Assembly (NCBI GenBank): GCA_004802725.1
Contig: SGPM01000197.1
Location: 1-50,619 of the forward strand
Reading direction: 5' to 3'
Origin: Antrodiella citrinella
Taxonomy: Eukaryota; Basidiomycota; Agaricomycetes; Polyporales; Steccherinaceae
Length of the DNA stretch: 50,619 bases
Made by a program: the position numbers and the translations under genes
Part shown: in pieces, positions 12,850 to 25,402 of the stretch
Layout: the number at the start of each line of letters is the position of its first letter
How positions within the stretch are numbered: position 1 is the first letter of the stretch
Notes under the pieces: generated by a model
Seen by the model: the letters and a program-made list of their open reading frames with translations, nothing else
What the model was told of the DNA's origin: nothing
Databases searched by the model: none

Positions 12850-12859
12850 GCATTGCCCG

Positions 12860-12868
12860 TGACGTGGC
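12860..12868 (+). promoter_or_regulatory. TGACGTGGC motif, copy 3 upstream of BiP
   Basis: This copy has the extra 5' T, giving TGACGTGG, the best-known XBP1/ATF6-type UPRE core. It sits about 92 bases before the BiP start codon and 24 bases before the TATA-like box. Confidence 0.6.
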
Positions 12869-12891
12869 GAAATGCGAAGAAGCGCTGGGTG

Positions 12892-12898
12892 TATAAGA
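12892..12898 (+). promoter_or_regulatory. TATA-like box of BiP
   Basis: TATAAGA occurs 69 bases before the BiP ATG, followed by a pyrimidine-rich stretch (12919-12960) typical of fungal transcription starts. Confidence 0.5.
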
Positions 12899-12960
12899 GA
12901 GAGACGGTTGTGCGTTGTCGTCTTGCTCACAGCTCTTCTCCTCTTTCTCCTTCTTTCATC

Positions 12961-15389
<2,429 letters not shown>

Positions 15390-15970
15390 ACGTTGGGTTT
15401 CTTGACGTTATATGATAGAGGCTTAATGAGATCAGCATAGTAATTATTATTTAGTTTCCTATCTTCTCAGATTCTTCTGTGTCGTGTCTTTCGTATCGTC
15501 TACGCGGAGACATGCAGATCGTCGATATTGGAAGTATAACTTTGTTACGCTACACGCATGCAAGGCCCAGAAATGGAACGCAAACGACGGCAGGCGGATA
15601 CAAATTTTCAGCCTTAGACTTTCAAGACCTTTGTGCCGACGTCGTAGATGAAGAGAGGAATGGTACATTGGATTTAGAGTGAGAGATACCTACGAACGGC
15701 AGATCACGAGACAAGACAAGAAACGAGAAGAGCCCAAAAAAGGTTCATGATAACGAGAAAGGGGAGTACGTATGTTTGAACAAACACAAGGTCATCATGG
15801 CGACGGACGGTAACACGAGGAAGGGGTGATGAAGAAAAGGGAATTGGAATTGGGAATTGCAGCGATACAGCTAATGAGTAGAGCGTTGAACCGTTGGGTC
15901 GTGAAACCATAGAACGTTAATTGTAAGGACACGGAGAATGGAAGATCGGAGGAGTGGCGCGACGAGACGA
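15390..15970. other. Convergent 3' intergenic region
   Basis: Lies between the 3' ends of BiP and the UBE2G1-like gene. It contains AT-rich sequence after BiP (15410-15460), compatible with polyadenylation. No gene was recognised. Confidence 0.5.
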
Positions 15971-16870
15971 TTAGTCGAAGGCCTCCTCGGCACTCCTGCG
16001 TACGAGCCTGCGGACTTTCTTCCTGTACCCTTGTAAATCCTCCCGGACCTCCTTCGCGGCGTCGACGTTGGCGGGGCTGTCGAGGTTCGGTGTGTCCGAG
16101 GAGAGGAGGGAGATCACGCTTAGCAGCTGTTTGTTTGAGAGTTTTCGTCGAGAACAAGGAGGAGAGCAGATGGCGGTCAGATGGGTGGTGCGGTGAGGAT
16201 GAGAGAAATGAAAAACTGACGATGGATTCGACCGTGTGCACCGGGAGCCACCTTTCGCCCGAGTCTTCGTAGCCGTACTGATCTTCACCTGGCGGGTGCT
16301 GTGTACACATCGCAGTGTGATTATCAGCCACAGTTCAGGTGAAAGGTAACAATGTACGTACCAAGATGGAGATGCACACGTTTCCATCAGCGTAGACTGC
16401 ACACAAAAGGTAAATCAGTGGACTTTTCGGGAAGTGTGGGGGGTGTTGGCTGCTACTGACTGTTTGGGTGCCACATCGGTGTAATGAAGCGCATCTTTGG
16501 CGGGCTGAGCGGGAAGTCTTCTGGGAAGGATAACCGGGCCTTGAAGAAACCACCCTCACTGCAACAGCACAAGGTCAGGCTGAGCCACCGGATGGCTTGG
16601 CGAGCGACGTACTATATGGTGTCTGGCGGGCTGCGAGACAAAGTGTGAGTACGCGATGGTGCTGTAGCGATGGGAGTAAGACGTACCCGATGATCATGAC
16701 CTCCCATTCTAACAGGTTGTCGTCCTCGACGAGGCCTGCGGGGTGTGAGTAGGTGCGGGGCACGATCGATGTGGTGCAGACGGACCTGCTGAAAAGCCTT
16801 CGACGGGGTGCTTTGTGAGTTCTGCGAGCTGCCGTCTAAGGATGATCGTATTTGAGTTGGTGTGAGACAT
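15971..16870 (-). CDS. Ubiquitin-conjugating enzyme E2, UBE2G1 type
   Basis: Accepts ubiquitin from E1 on its active cysteine and passes it on with RING E3s. Starting at the ATG at 16870, it reads 'LRRQLAELTKHPVEGFSAG', then 'VEDDNLLEWEVMIIG', 'FPLSPPKMRFITPMWHPN' and 'NVCISIL' with the catalytic Cys. These are almost word for word the UBE2G1 hallmarks. The acidic loop insertion characteristic of the Ubc7/UBE2G/Cdc34 class follows ('HPPGEDQYGYEDSGERW'). The C-terminus is 'SPANVDAAKEVREDLQ' and ends 'SAEEAFD'. About 170 residues, with five or more introns. It is divergent from RPC2, with only 172 bases between start codons. Confidence 0.93.
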
Positions 16871-17042
16871 ATTGGTGGAAGTCAGAGGTGAAAAACTAAA
16901 AAGTTGGACTCGGAGGAGTTGAAAGTTGTGATGCAAGTTCTCAGAGTCGTTTCTCCGAAGCGGATCGATTCCGACGGGCGTCTACCTCAAAGACGTTTAC
17001 CACGCTTATCGAGCGAAAAAACATTCCAAGTTCTCTAATGTC
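16871..17042. promoter_or_regulatory. Compact bidirectional promoter, UBE2G1-like (-) / RPC2 (+)
   Basis: Only 172 bases separate the two ATG codons, so the core promoters and 5' UTRs of both genes must share or overlap here. No strict TATA box is visible. Confidence 0.6.
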
Positions 17043-17046
17043 ATGA
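17038..17046 (+). other. Minimal uORF (ATG TCA TGA) overlapping the RPC2 start codon
   Basis: An ATG at 17038 opens a two-codon frame whose TGA stop (17044-17046) overlaps the RPC2 ATG at 17043. If transcription starts upstream, ribosomes may begin here, terminate at once and re-initiate one base back. Whether it is used is not shown by sequence. Confidence 0.6.
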
Positions 17047-20000
17047 CCAACAGCAGGGATCAGGAGGACGAGAATTGGGACAGTCTCAACACCACCCAGT
17101 GGAGGGGGCTCGGGCTCGGTGACCCAGTCAAGACTGTCAAGGTGCGTTCGACCGTGATTCTCAACAAATTGTGGCTGAACTATTCTCATAGGACAAATGG
17201 CTGCTGCTCCCCGCCTTTCTCAAGGTCAAGGGTCTCGTGAAGCAGCACATCGACTCCTTCAACTACTTTGTCGACGTTGACATCAAGAACATCCTCAAGG
17301 CCAACAACAAAGTCACGTCCGACGTCGACCCTCGCTTCTGGCTCAAGTACACAGACATCGCCGTCGGCTTCCCCGACAGGACCGATGCCGACGCCATCGA
17401 CAAAAACGTCACCCCGCACGAGTGCAGGTTACGCGACATCACGTACGGCGCACCCATCCTCGTGACTATCCAGTACACCCGAGGCAGATCTGTCGTGCGC
17501 AGAGCCAATGTCAACATCGGGAGGCTCCCTATCATGCTTAAGAGCAACAAATGTGCGCTCGCGGGACGCACTGAGGCTCAGCTCGCACGCATGACCGAAT
17601 GCCCGTTGGACCCTGGAGGGTACTTTGTCGTAAAGGGCACGGAAAAGGTCATTCTCGTCCAGGAGCAGCTCAGCAAGAACCGAATTATCGTCGAAGTCGA
17701 TCACGTCAAGAATATAGTGCAGGCGTCATGTACTTCGTCAGCAGCACCTCTCTTTTTTATGTTTATATTGCGTGCATCTGACTTCTTTTTGCATTGTAGC
17801 TCGACTCACGGTGGTCTCAAGTCCAAGACATATGTCGCCACCAAGAAGGGTCTCATTTATTTGCGACATAATTCAATTCACGAAGACGTGCCCATCGTCA
17901 TCGCACTGAAAGCTCTCGGAGTCCAGTCTGACAAAGAAATATTGCTGTTGACCGCCGGCAGCAACGACGCTTACAAGTCCGCATTCTCCCCCAGTCTCGA
18001 GGAAGCGGCCAAGCTCGGTATTTTCACTCAGCAGCAAGCGCTCGAGTACATTGGCAGCAAGGTCAAAGTCAACAGGAAAATGATTGGTCCCCGACGGCCT
18101 GCTTGGGAGGAAGCTCTCGAGGCGCTTGCTACCATCGTTTTGGCCCATGTTCCCGTTAATGGTTTGGACTTCAAGGCCAAGGCTATTTTCGTGGCGACCA
18201 TGACCCGTCGTGTGCTGATGGCCATGGAGGACGAGAAGATGGTAGACGACAGGGATTACGTCGGAAACAAACGTCTCGAATTGTGCGTTCATCTCTTCCC
18301 GTTCATCTCCCCCCGCTTTTAGACTACTGACCTCGGACTTTGAAATCCGTTTGCAGGGCCGGGCAGCTGCTGGCGCTGTTGTTCGAGGACTTGTTCAAAA
18401 CCTTCAACACGAATTTGAAATCAGCGATTGACAAGGTGTTGAAAAAGCCTTCGCGGACTAGCGAGTTTGATGCGTTCAATACTATGCAGTTCCAAGGCGA
18501 TCACATCACGTCAGGGTTCGTACGGGCTATCTCCACAGGCAACTGGTCGCTGAAACGATTCAAGATGGAACGTGCTGGCGTCACGCACGTCCTCAGTCGT
18601 CTGTCGTTCATTTCCGCCTTGGGTATGATGACCCGTATTTCGTCGCAATTTGAGAAGACGCGGAAAGTGTCTGGTCCTCGGGCCCTCCAACCGAGTCAAT
18701 GGGGCATGCTGTGTCCCAGCGATACGCCTGAAGGAGAGGCTTGCGGTCTAGTCAAGAACTTGGCCCTTATGACCCATATCACGACTGATGTGGATGAAGC
18801 ACCCATTATCAAAGTGGCCTTTCTTCTCGGAGTCGAAGGTACGCCGTTTCGTCCGTTCCAGTGTCGTCACTCGGGTCTCACAATTGAAACGGATTTTGCA
18901 CTCCGCGCCCTGCCGCCGCTCGTCCTGTTCTTCCTTCCCGCTTTGAACGTGTAGACATTTGTTTGGCTACTGGAGCGGAGATATACGGTGCTAACACCTT
19001 TGTCGTCAACGTGAATGGGACCATCATCGGTCTCACGAGGTACCCTGCGCGGTTCGTGACCAGCTTCCGGACCCTTCGCCGCGCCGGGCGGTTCAGCGAG
19101 TTTGTGAGCGTATACATCAATCATCATCATCGAGCCGTCCATATTGCCAGCGATGGCGGTCGTATCTGTCGACCAATGATCATCGTCGAAGGCGGGCAGC
19201 CTCGCGTGACCCAGAACCATATAACGGTGAGTAGTCATCCCGCTCGTCTCTTGGAAGGACCCTGTGCTAAACCTCTTTTTCCTGAAAATTGCAGCAACTA
19301 AAAAAGGGAGACTTCACTTTTGATGACTTCTTGCACAAGGGTCTCGTGGAATACCTGGACGTAAACGAAGAAAATGACTCATACATCGCGCTATACGAAG
19401 TCGATATTGTACCTACGACAACGCACCTCGAGATCGAACCCTTCACGATCCTCGGCGCCGTCGCTGGTCTCATCCCGTACCCCCATCACAACCAATCCCC
19501 GCGGAACACTTACCAATGCGCTATGGGCAAGCAGGCGATCGGTGCCATTGGGTACAACCAGCTGAATCGGATCGACACCTTATTGTACCTGTCCGTGTAC
19601 CCCCAACAGCCGATGGTGAAGACGAAGACCATCGAGTTGATTGGGTACGATAAGCTCCCTGCAGGCCAGAATGCGACTGTGGCCGTGATGAGTTATTCGG
19701 GATACGATATCGAGGATGCGCTCATCTTGAACAAGGTACGTCTCGTTGCGTCTTGCGTTTGAGAACCTCGGGACCGTGCAGCTGACCATTGGAGTGCGTT
19801 TGCTGCTATCCTATTTCTAGTCCAGCTTGGATCGCGGATACGGCCGGTGTCAAGTGCTCCGCAAGAATGCGACACTCATTCGGAAGTATCCGAATGGCAC
19901 GTACGTGTACCTCTCTCTTTCTCGGAGATGGCCTACGCGTTTGGCTAAACCATTGTGGCGTTGTGCTCATTGTCTTGTGCTTTGTTTCATCGGCAGGTAC

Positions 20001-21617
20001 GACCGGCTTGCGGACGCACCGTTGGACGAGAACGGGGGCGTGCAGAAGAAATACGACATCATTCAAGCGGATGGACTCGCAGGCGTCGGAGAGCGCGTCG
20101 ACCCCGGGGACGTTTACGTGAACAAGCAGACACCAACGAACGCGAACGACAACACTTTCACGGGGCAAGCCGCCACGGTGCCCTACAAGAACGCGCCGAT
20201 GACGTACAAATCCCCGATTCCGGGGTACGTCGACAAAGTGATGGTGTCGGACACGGACAACGACCAGACGTTGATCAAGGTGCTGATGCGCCAGACGCGG
20301 CGTCCGGAGCTGGGCGATAAGTTTTCGAGTCGACATGGGCAGAAGGGTGTGTGCGGGCTGATTGTGAACCACGAAGATATGCCGTTCAATGATCAGGGCA
20401 TTGTTCCTGGTGCGTTGCGTGTGGCTTGGCTTGTGGCTTTAGCTTTCCTCCTGTTCTCTCTTCTCGTGACATTACAGTGGCTGACGTCAATGTGCTTCTT
20501 CTTCCTGCCCTGCACAGACACGATCATGAATCCCCATGGTTTCCCCTCTCGTATGACAGTCGGCAAAATGATCGAGCTACTGGCAGGAAAGGTAAGCAAA
20601 CTTCTCGCGTTTGTCCGGAACTCTGCCCTGGGACAAATCGCAGGACTCACACACTGTATTTGTGTTCTTCAGGCGGGCGTGCTGGCAGGTAAACTGCAAT
20701 ACGGAACAGCGTTCGGAGGCTCCAAGGTATATTGATTATTCGCATGCGGGCGTGAATCGCCCGTCTGCTGTTCCTTTTCGGTTCCCTTTGCTGATGTTTC
20801 TTCTGCCTTTGCTGCTTTACTTTAGGTGGAGGACATGTCGCGTATCTTGATTGATCATGGATTCAGCTATGCCGGCAAGGACATGATGACGAGCGGGATC
20901 ACTGGGGAGGCATTGGAAGCGTATGTGTACTTCGGTCCGATCTACTACCAGGTGCGTGTTTGCGTTTTTGGCTACCTCAAGGCAATTTCCGACTGACACG
21001 TATCTGTTCAGAAACTGAGTGAGTCCAACTGTCCGACACCATCTTTTTTTTCTTTGCCTGCTGTTATTGTCGTCCTTTGACTACCGCCGATTATCTGATG
21101 TTGATGATTGTTGAATGTTGCAGAACACATGGTCATGGACAAGATGCACGCTCGAGCTCGGTGCGTTCCTTCCATTCTAAACCCCTTCTCCTGCCGCTCA
21201 CTCTCTTTTTTCTTTCCGTTTAGAGGCCCACGCGCGACACTCACGCGCCAGCCAACGGAAGGTCGGTCGCGCGAGGGTGGGCTGCGACTGGGCGAGATGG
21301 AGCGAGACTGCTTGATCGGGTACGGCGCGACGCAGCTGCTGATCGAACGGCTCATGATATCGTCGGACAAGTTCGAGGTGAACGCGTGCGAGGGGTGCGG
21401 GCTGATGGGGTACAACGGGTGGTGCACGTACTGCAAGTCGTCCAAGAAAATGGCGCAGCTGGCTATCCCATATGCGGCCAAGTTGCTGTTCCAGGAGGTA
21501 TGTCGTACTTGTACTTTAGGCTCGCGGTGGCGTCGGAGTGCTGATTGTGGGTGGGTCTTTGTGTAGTTGATGGCGATGAATGTGGTACCAAGGCTCATTC
21601 TCGCCGATGCGTCGTGA
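17043..21617 (+). CDS. RET1: DNA-directed RNA polymerase III subunit 2 (second-largest, RPC2)
   Basis: The beta-like subunit of the nuclear polymerase that makes tRNA, 5S rRNA and U6. From the ATG at 17043 it reads '[18 protein letters not shown]' and '[20 protein letters not shown]'-type sequence, then the lobe and fork ('[19 protein letters not shown]', '[19 protein letters not shown]'). The hybrid-binding and active-site region follows ('[21 protein letters not shown]', split by an intron; '[15 protein letters not shown]'; '[18 protein letters not shown]'). The anchor '[13 protein letters not shown]' and the zinc ribbon '[16 protein letters not shown]' come near the end. It aligns over its full length with POLR3B/Ret1 rather than Rpb2 or Rpa2. 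It has about 1,140 residues and a dozen or more short introns, including a 7-nt micro-exon at 21012-21018. The stop is at 21615-21617. Confidence 0.97.
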
Positions 21618-21975
21618 ATGTCTTGGAATATTTCAAGTATCATAGGGACTTGGATCTGACAGGCCCTCCGCAGCATAACGCAACTGTTGACCCAACAATA
21701 ATTTATATAATCCTCCGATCTCAGTCGTGTCCATATCCATCTGTATACTGTATTTCTTTGTCCACGCACGTAGTTCCAAATTTGTATTTTCTGTGCCACT
21801 GCAATGTACCATGTCGTGTGCCGAGAGAGATAGATAATCATGCTGTCGTGTTGTGATCAATGATAACCCGCCCAGTCGTGATGAGCGTCTGTAAATACCT
21901 GTTGTGTCTTGACCGCCGACTCGCCCGAGCTTCAATTCACGAAACATATTACTGTACGAACTTGATACGAAAGCT
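21618..21975. promoter_or_regulatory. RPC2 3' region and UBE2G2-like promoter
   Basis: Spacer between two genes on the same strand. It contains an AT-rich stretch (21695-21720) after RPC2. No GACGTGGC-type element like that of BiP was found here. Confidence 0.45.
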
Positions 21976-22887
21976 ATGATGAGCAGAGGATCCTCGAGCC
22001 AGTCGCCCGCCCTCAAGCGGCTCATGACAGAGTACAGGCTGCTCGTCTCGCAAGGTACGCCCAAACTCAACCCCCAACCCTTGAAGCATCACTCACTCAT
22101 TCGCTTATTCTGAATATGTAGGTGCACCAGATGGGATGTTTACGGCAGGTACGTCCACACTAGGTTGTGAATTATTCGGACGTTCAAGGCTAAGGAGGCA
22201 AGGAGGACAGGCCCGATCTCGGAGTCGGATTTCTTTACCTGGGAGGCGTTGATCATGGGCCCGAAGGACACGCCCTTTGAGGGTGGGCTGTTTGCTGCCA
22301 AGTTGACTTTCGTGAGTCTTCCGATTTGGTAGCTTGAGTGTACTGGGATGCTGATGGATGAATTTGGGTGTTGTGAAGCCATCGGATTACCCGCTCTCGC
22401 CGTTCAAGATGCGGTTCGACCCGCCCTTGTTCCATCCAAACGGTGCGTAGGAATGACTTACGCTCGCTATTTACAACCTCACACCTACCCTCACCAGTGT
22501 ACCCCGATGGCAATGTATGCATCTCGATCCTGCACGCACCGGGAGAAGACCCGACACACTACGAGAGCGCGTCCGAGCGTTGGAGCCCCGTGCAGAGCGT
22601 CGAGAAGGTCATATTAAGCGTTGTTAGTATGCTCGCTGGTACGTCCTTAGTCTTTCTTTGTGGTAATACTGGTTTGGCCAGTGCTGATGATTTGACGTGG
22701 ATAGAACCGAACTTGGAGAGCGGGGCGAACATTGACTGTTGCAAGTTGTACAGGGATAACAAGGCGGTGAGTTTCACGTACCTTTGCTTTGAGTTAGATT
22801 GGTGTTACTGATCGCATCGCGATGTGTTTTATCTAGGAATACGAACGGATTGTCCGCCAAAGCGTCCGCTCACAACTGGGCCTATGA
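21976..22887 (+). CDS. UBC7: Ubiquitin-conjugating enzyme E2, UBE2G2/Ubc7 type
   Basis: The E2 of ER-associated degradation, working with Hrd1- and Doa10/gp78-type ligases at the ER membrane. It starts at 21976 (a second ATG follows directly) with '[16 protein letters not shown]', then '[19 protein letters not shown]' and '[14 protein letters not shown]' with the catalytic Cys. The acidic loop '[18 protein letters not shown]' and the ending 'RSQLGL' are diagnostic of UBE2G2 rather than UBE2G1. About 165-170 residues. It has six or seven exons, one of them only 27 nt (22122-22148). It follows RPC2 in the same orientation and converges on the lactone oxidase gene. It is the second Ubc7-class E2 within 7 kb. 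Confidence 0.95.
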
Positions 22888-23192
22888 TTGTAACATTAGC
22901 ACTGGAACTAGGTTTCGACCATTGTACACATAACATAAACAACACTTCAATTCACATTTCTTCTGCTTCGAGGACTCATACACGAGAGAGACACTGATTA
23001 ACTTGTGCAGACTAGCGACTACTACTAGGGTATAACAAATAATAAAAACAACAACAGCAATCATGGGTAAGACAGGGAGGATATGAGTGGAGAGAGGAAA
23101 TAACGAAATAAGAGATAGGCAATAAATTGAATGAAGTGTATATGCATAGATGCTCAAGAAAACCAAGAAACCATCAAGCGCAGCTCGCAACC
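22888..23192. other. Convergent 3' intergenic region
   Basis: AT-rich spacer (22915-23140) between the ends of the UBE2G2-like gene and the lactone oxidase gene. It is compatible with two polyadenylation regions. No gene was seen. Confidence 0.5.
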
Positions 23193-24923
23193 TTACGGCC
23201 TCGCCTTGAACACGCGCTCCCCAGACGCGTCGTCCTCGATCCCAAACAGGTGACGGTCAATATACGGGTTGCGGAGCAGCCCCTCGGGGTCAACGCGCGT
23301 GAGGACATCGACGAAATCAGTGAAGCCCCGGCGCGGCGTCTTGCCAGGCTGGGCGTGCGGCACGTCCAGGTCGGAGGGGTACAACCTGCGGAGGTCGCGT
23401 GGACGTAAAGGGTGTGCCTTCGCCCAGTGTGGGCGCCCGCCGTGTTGGGTCACGATGGATTCGAAGTGGGCGAAGAGCGCGCGGTAGGGTACAGGGAGAC
23501 CGTATGGCCTTTAGGAATGGTTAGTAAGAGTGAGATGTGTGTTATGTATGAAGATGACCCACTTGTATTGGATAAGACCGATCCAGGTGGTGCGTTGGTC
23601 GTGACTAGGGCTGAGCCAAATGTCATCTGCGTCGGAGAAGCGGATCTCGATGGGGAAGTGAGGACGGAGGCCATTAGGGTTGGCTTGTTCTGCTTCGAGC
23701 CAGATGCGGATGTCTTGGAGGCAGGCGCGGGTGGCAGTGTAGGGTATAGCCCATTCAGTGGTGTATTGAGGGTACTGGCGGTTGATTGGTTGAGCGAATA
23801 GGAATGTGATGCACAGTCGATGAACATACCTTGCAGTCAACATTGAAGATGCGCCACGAATCATCTACCGCGACGGTGGGAGCAGAATCTAACCATGCAC
23901 TGAATCGACATATCCAGGCGTTGAGGATGGGAAGGTATCGACCGATGAGGAAGAGAAACTGGATGAGGTGGTATCCAAGAAGGTTGTGCCACAGGAAGGA
24001 GGCAGCAGGCTTCTTGGGCTAACTCAGGGAATGAGCAAGACGCTAGATAAGACGGGAAGAGAGAATGGACGCACGTCTGTGGTCCTGTCCGAGGAAGAGA
24101 CGCGGACGGTGCCTGCCTGTGGGAACCACCATAGCCGAACATGCTCTGCCGAGTGTACAATGCTATCAATGTTGGTGACGACATGGTCAAAGGGGAGGGA
24201 GCGCTGGAGCTCTTTGAGGCGGAAGGCGGGCACAACTGCGAGATGGACTCGGAGGACGATGCCGGTGCTGCCGAGGCCGCAGAGGGACGCCCAGTAGAGG
24301 TCCGGGTGGGTGGCGGGGTCGCAGTGGACGCGGGATCCGTCGGGGAGGAGGAGGAGCAATGCGCGGGCGTAGGTGGACAGGGCCTTGTGGTGGATGCCTG
24401 TGCCGTGGGAGGCGGTGGTGATAAGGCCCGCGATGGTCTGCTCGGAGATGGATCCGACGTTGGCCATGGCGAGTCCGTGAGAAGCGAGGGCAGCATGGAG
24501 GGCGTTGAGGGTCGTCCCGCCCTGTGCGACGACGATGCCCTTCTCGACGTCCATCTACCAGTGGGTGAGATACGGAGATCGCCGGCAGGGTCAGTAGACA
24601 CTACTCACCTCCAGGACACGGTCGAGCCGGGTCGTCCGTAGCATGAACCCCGACGTGCAGGCGACGTCTGAGGGACTGTGCCCGACGCCTGCCGCTCGCA
24701 CTCGCTGGCCCGTGCGTCGGCCGTGCTCGACCACGAGCGCACACTCGTCCTCCGTCCGAGGCTCGTACACGACCTGCGGCGAGCACGTGAAGCTGAGTCC
24801 CCAGTTCGTGAACCGCGCGCTCGGAGAGTCAGACGGCACGGTGATGGGGGCGAGCAGCGCTGCAAGAGTCTCGGAGGGCAGCGTGGACAGTGGCGGCGGC
24901 GAGACGTCCATCGTCGAGAGCAT
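23193..24923 (-). CDS. ALO1: D-arabinono-1,4-lactone oxidase
   Basis: FAD-dependent oxidase of the mitochondrial outer membrane that makes D-erythroascorbate, the fungal antioxidant analogue of vitamin C. The N-terminal FAD domain (PCMH type) has 'FTNWGLSFTCSP', 'RVRAAGVGHSPSD' (the His is the expected site of covalent FAD linkage), 'GTTLNALHAALASHGLAMAN' and 'QTIAGLITTASHGTG'. A hydrophobic, probably membrane-associated stretch lies near 23900-24020. The C-terminal ALO domain ends with the family's 'RPHWAKAH' motif and 'YIDRHLFGI'. About 500 residues with four or more introns, for example after 'LDRVLE' near 24605 and after 'TTDV' near 24080. Start taken at 24923 (MLSTMDVSPP). An in-frame Met four codons later is an alternative. 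Confidence 0.95.
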
Positions 24924-25402
24924 GGAGGAGGAGGAGAGGAAGGAGAGATAATAACCGGCCGTCGGGTTGCATTGGGAGGGCCTCCTTTATAGCATTTTTT
25001 GTGCAAGTGAAGACGAGAGAAAGGTGCGAGCGTGATGGTGATTGCTCAGCGATGTAAATAAATTGCGACTGGTCCCGCTGCGATGTTTGTATTTTTTCAG
25101 AGTTGATACTCTCAATCCACACTAAACACTCTCCTGCCTTTTCCTTCCGCGGCACCAGCCACCGGCAGTTTCCGAGGGCGAACGGATGAGACAGCTCCTC
25201 GATCACTGCCCCTCCCGCTATTCCGCATCCGTTGCATCTCTTTCAATCTCCGAAATACACATTTCCCCATCATATCATCCGAGGCACACATCCAGCGGAC
25301 TTAGTCCTAGGTCACCGGTCCGTCCCTGCAGAGATTCAGCCACACAGATTGTCACCCGTAAAACCCAATATTTCACATCCATCCAAGACATACACGTCCA
25401 AC
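24924..25402. promoter_or_regulatory. ALO1 upstream region and Hsp70-like 3' region
   Basis: Spacer between two minus-strand genes. It should contain the ALO1 promoter on the low-coordinate side and the end of the Hsp70-like transcript on the other. No specific motif was recognised. Confidence 0.45.

Larger units (their letters stand above)
12149..12960. promoter_or_regulatory. Divergent promoter region between NAA30 (-) and BiP (+)
   Basis: About 810 bases with no gene. The BiP-proximal third contains three copies of GACGTGGC, a 20-bp tandem duplication and a TATA-like box, each listed separately. The NAA30-proximal part is AT-richer (for example around 12340-12360) and shows no recognisable motif. 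Confidence 0.6.
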
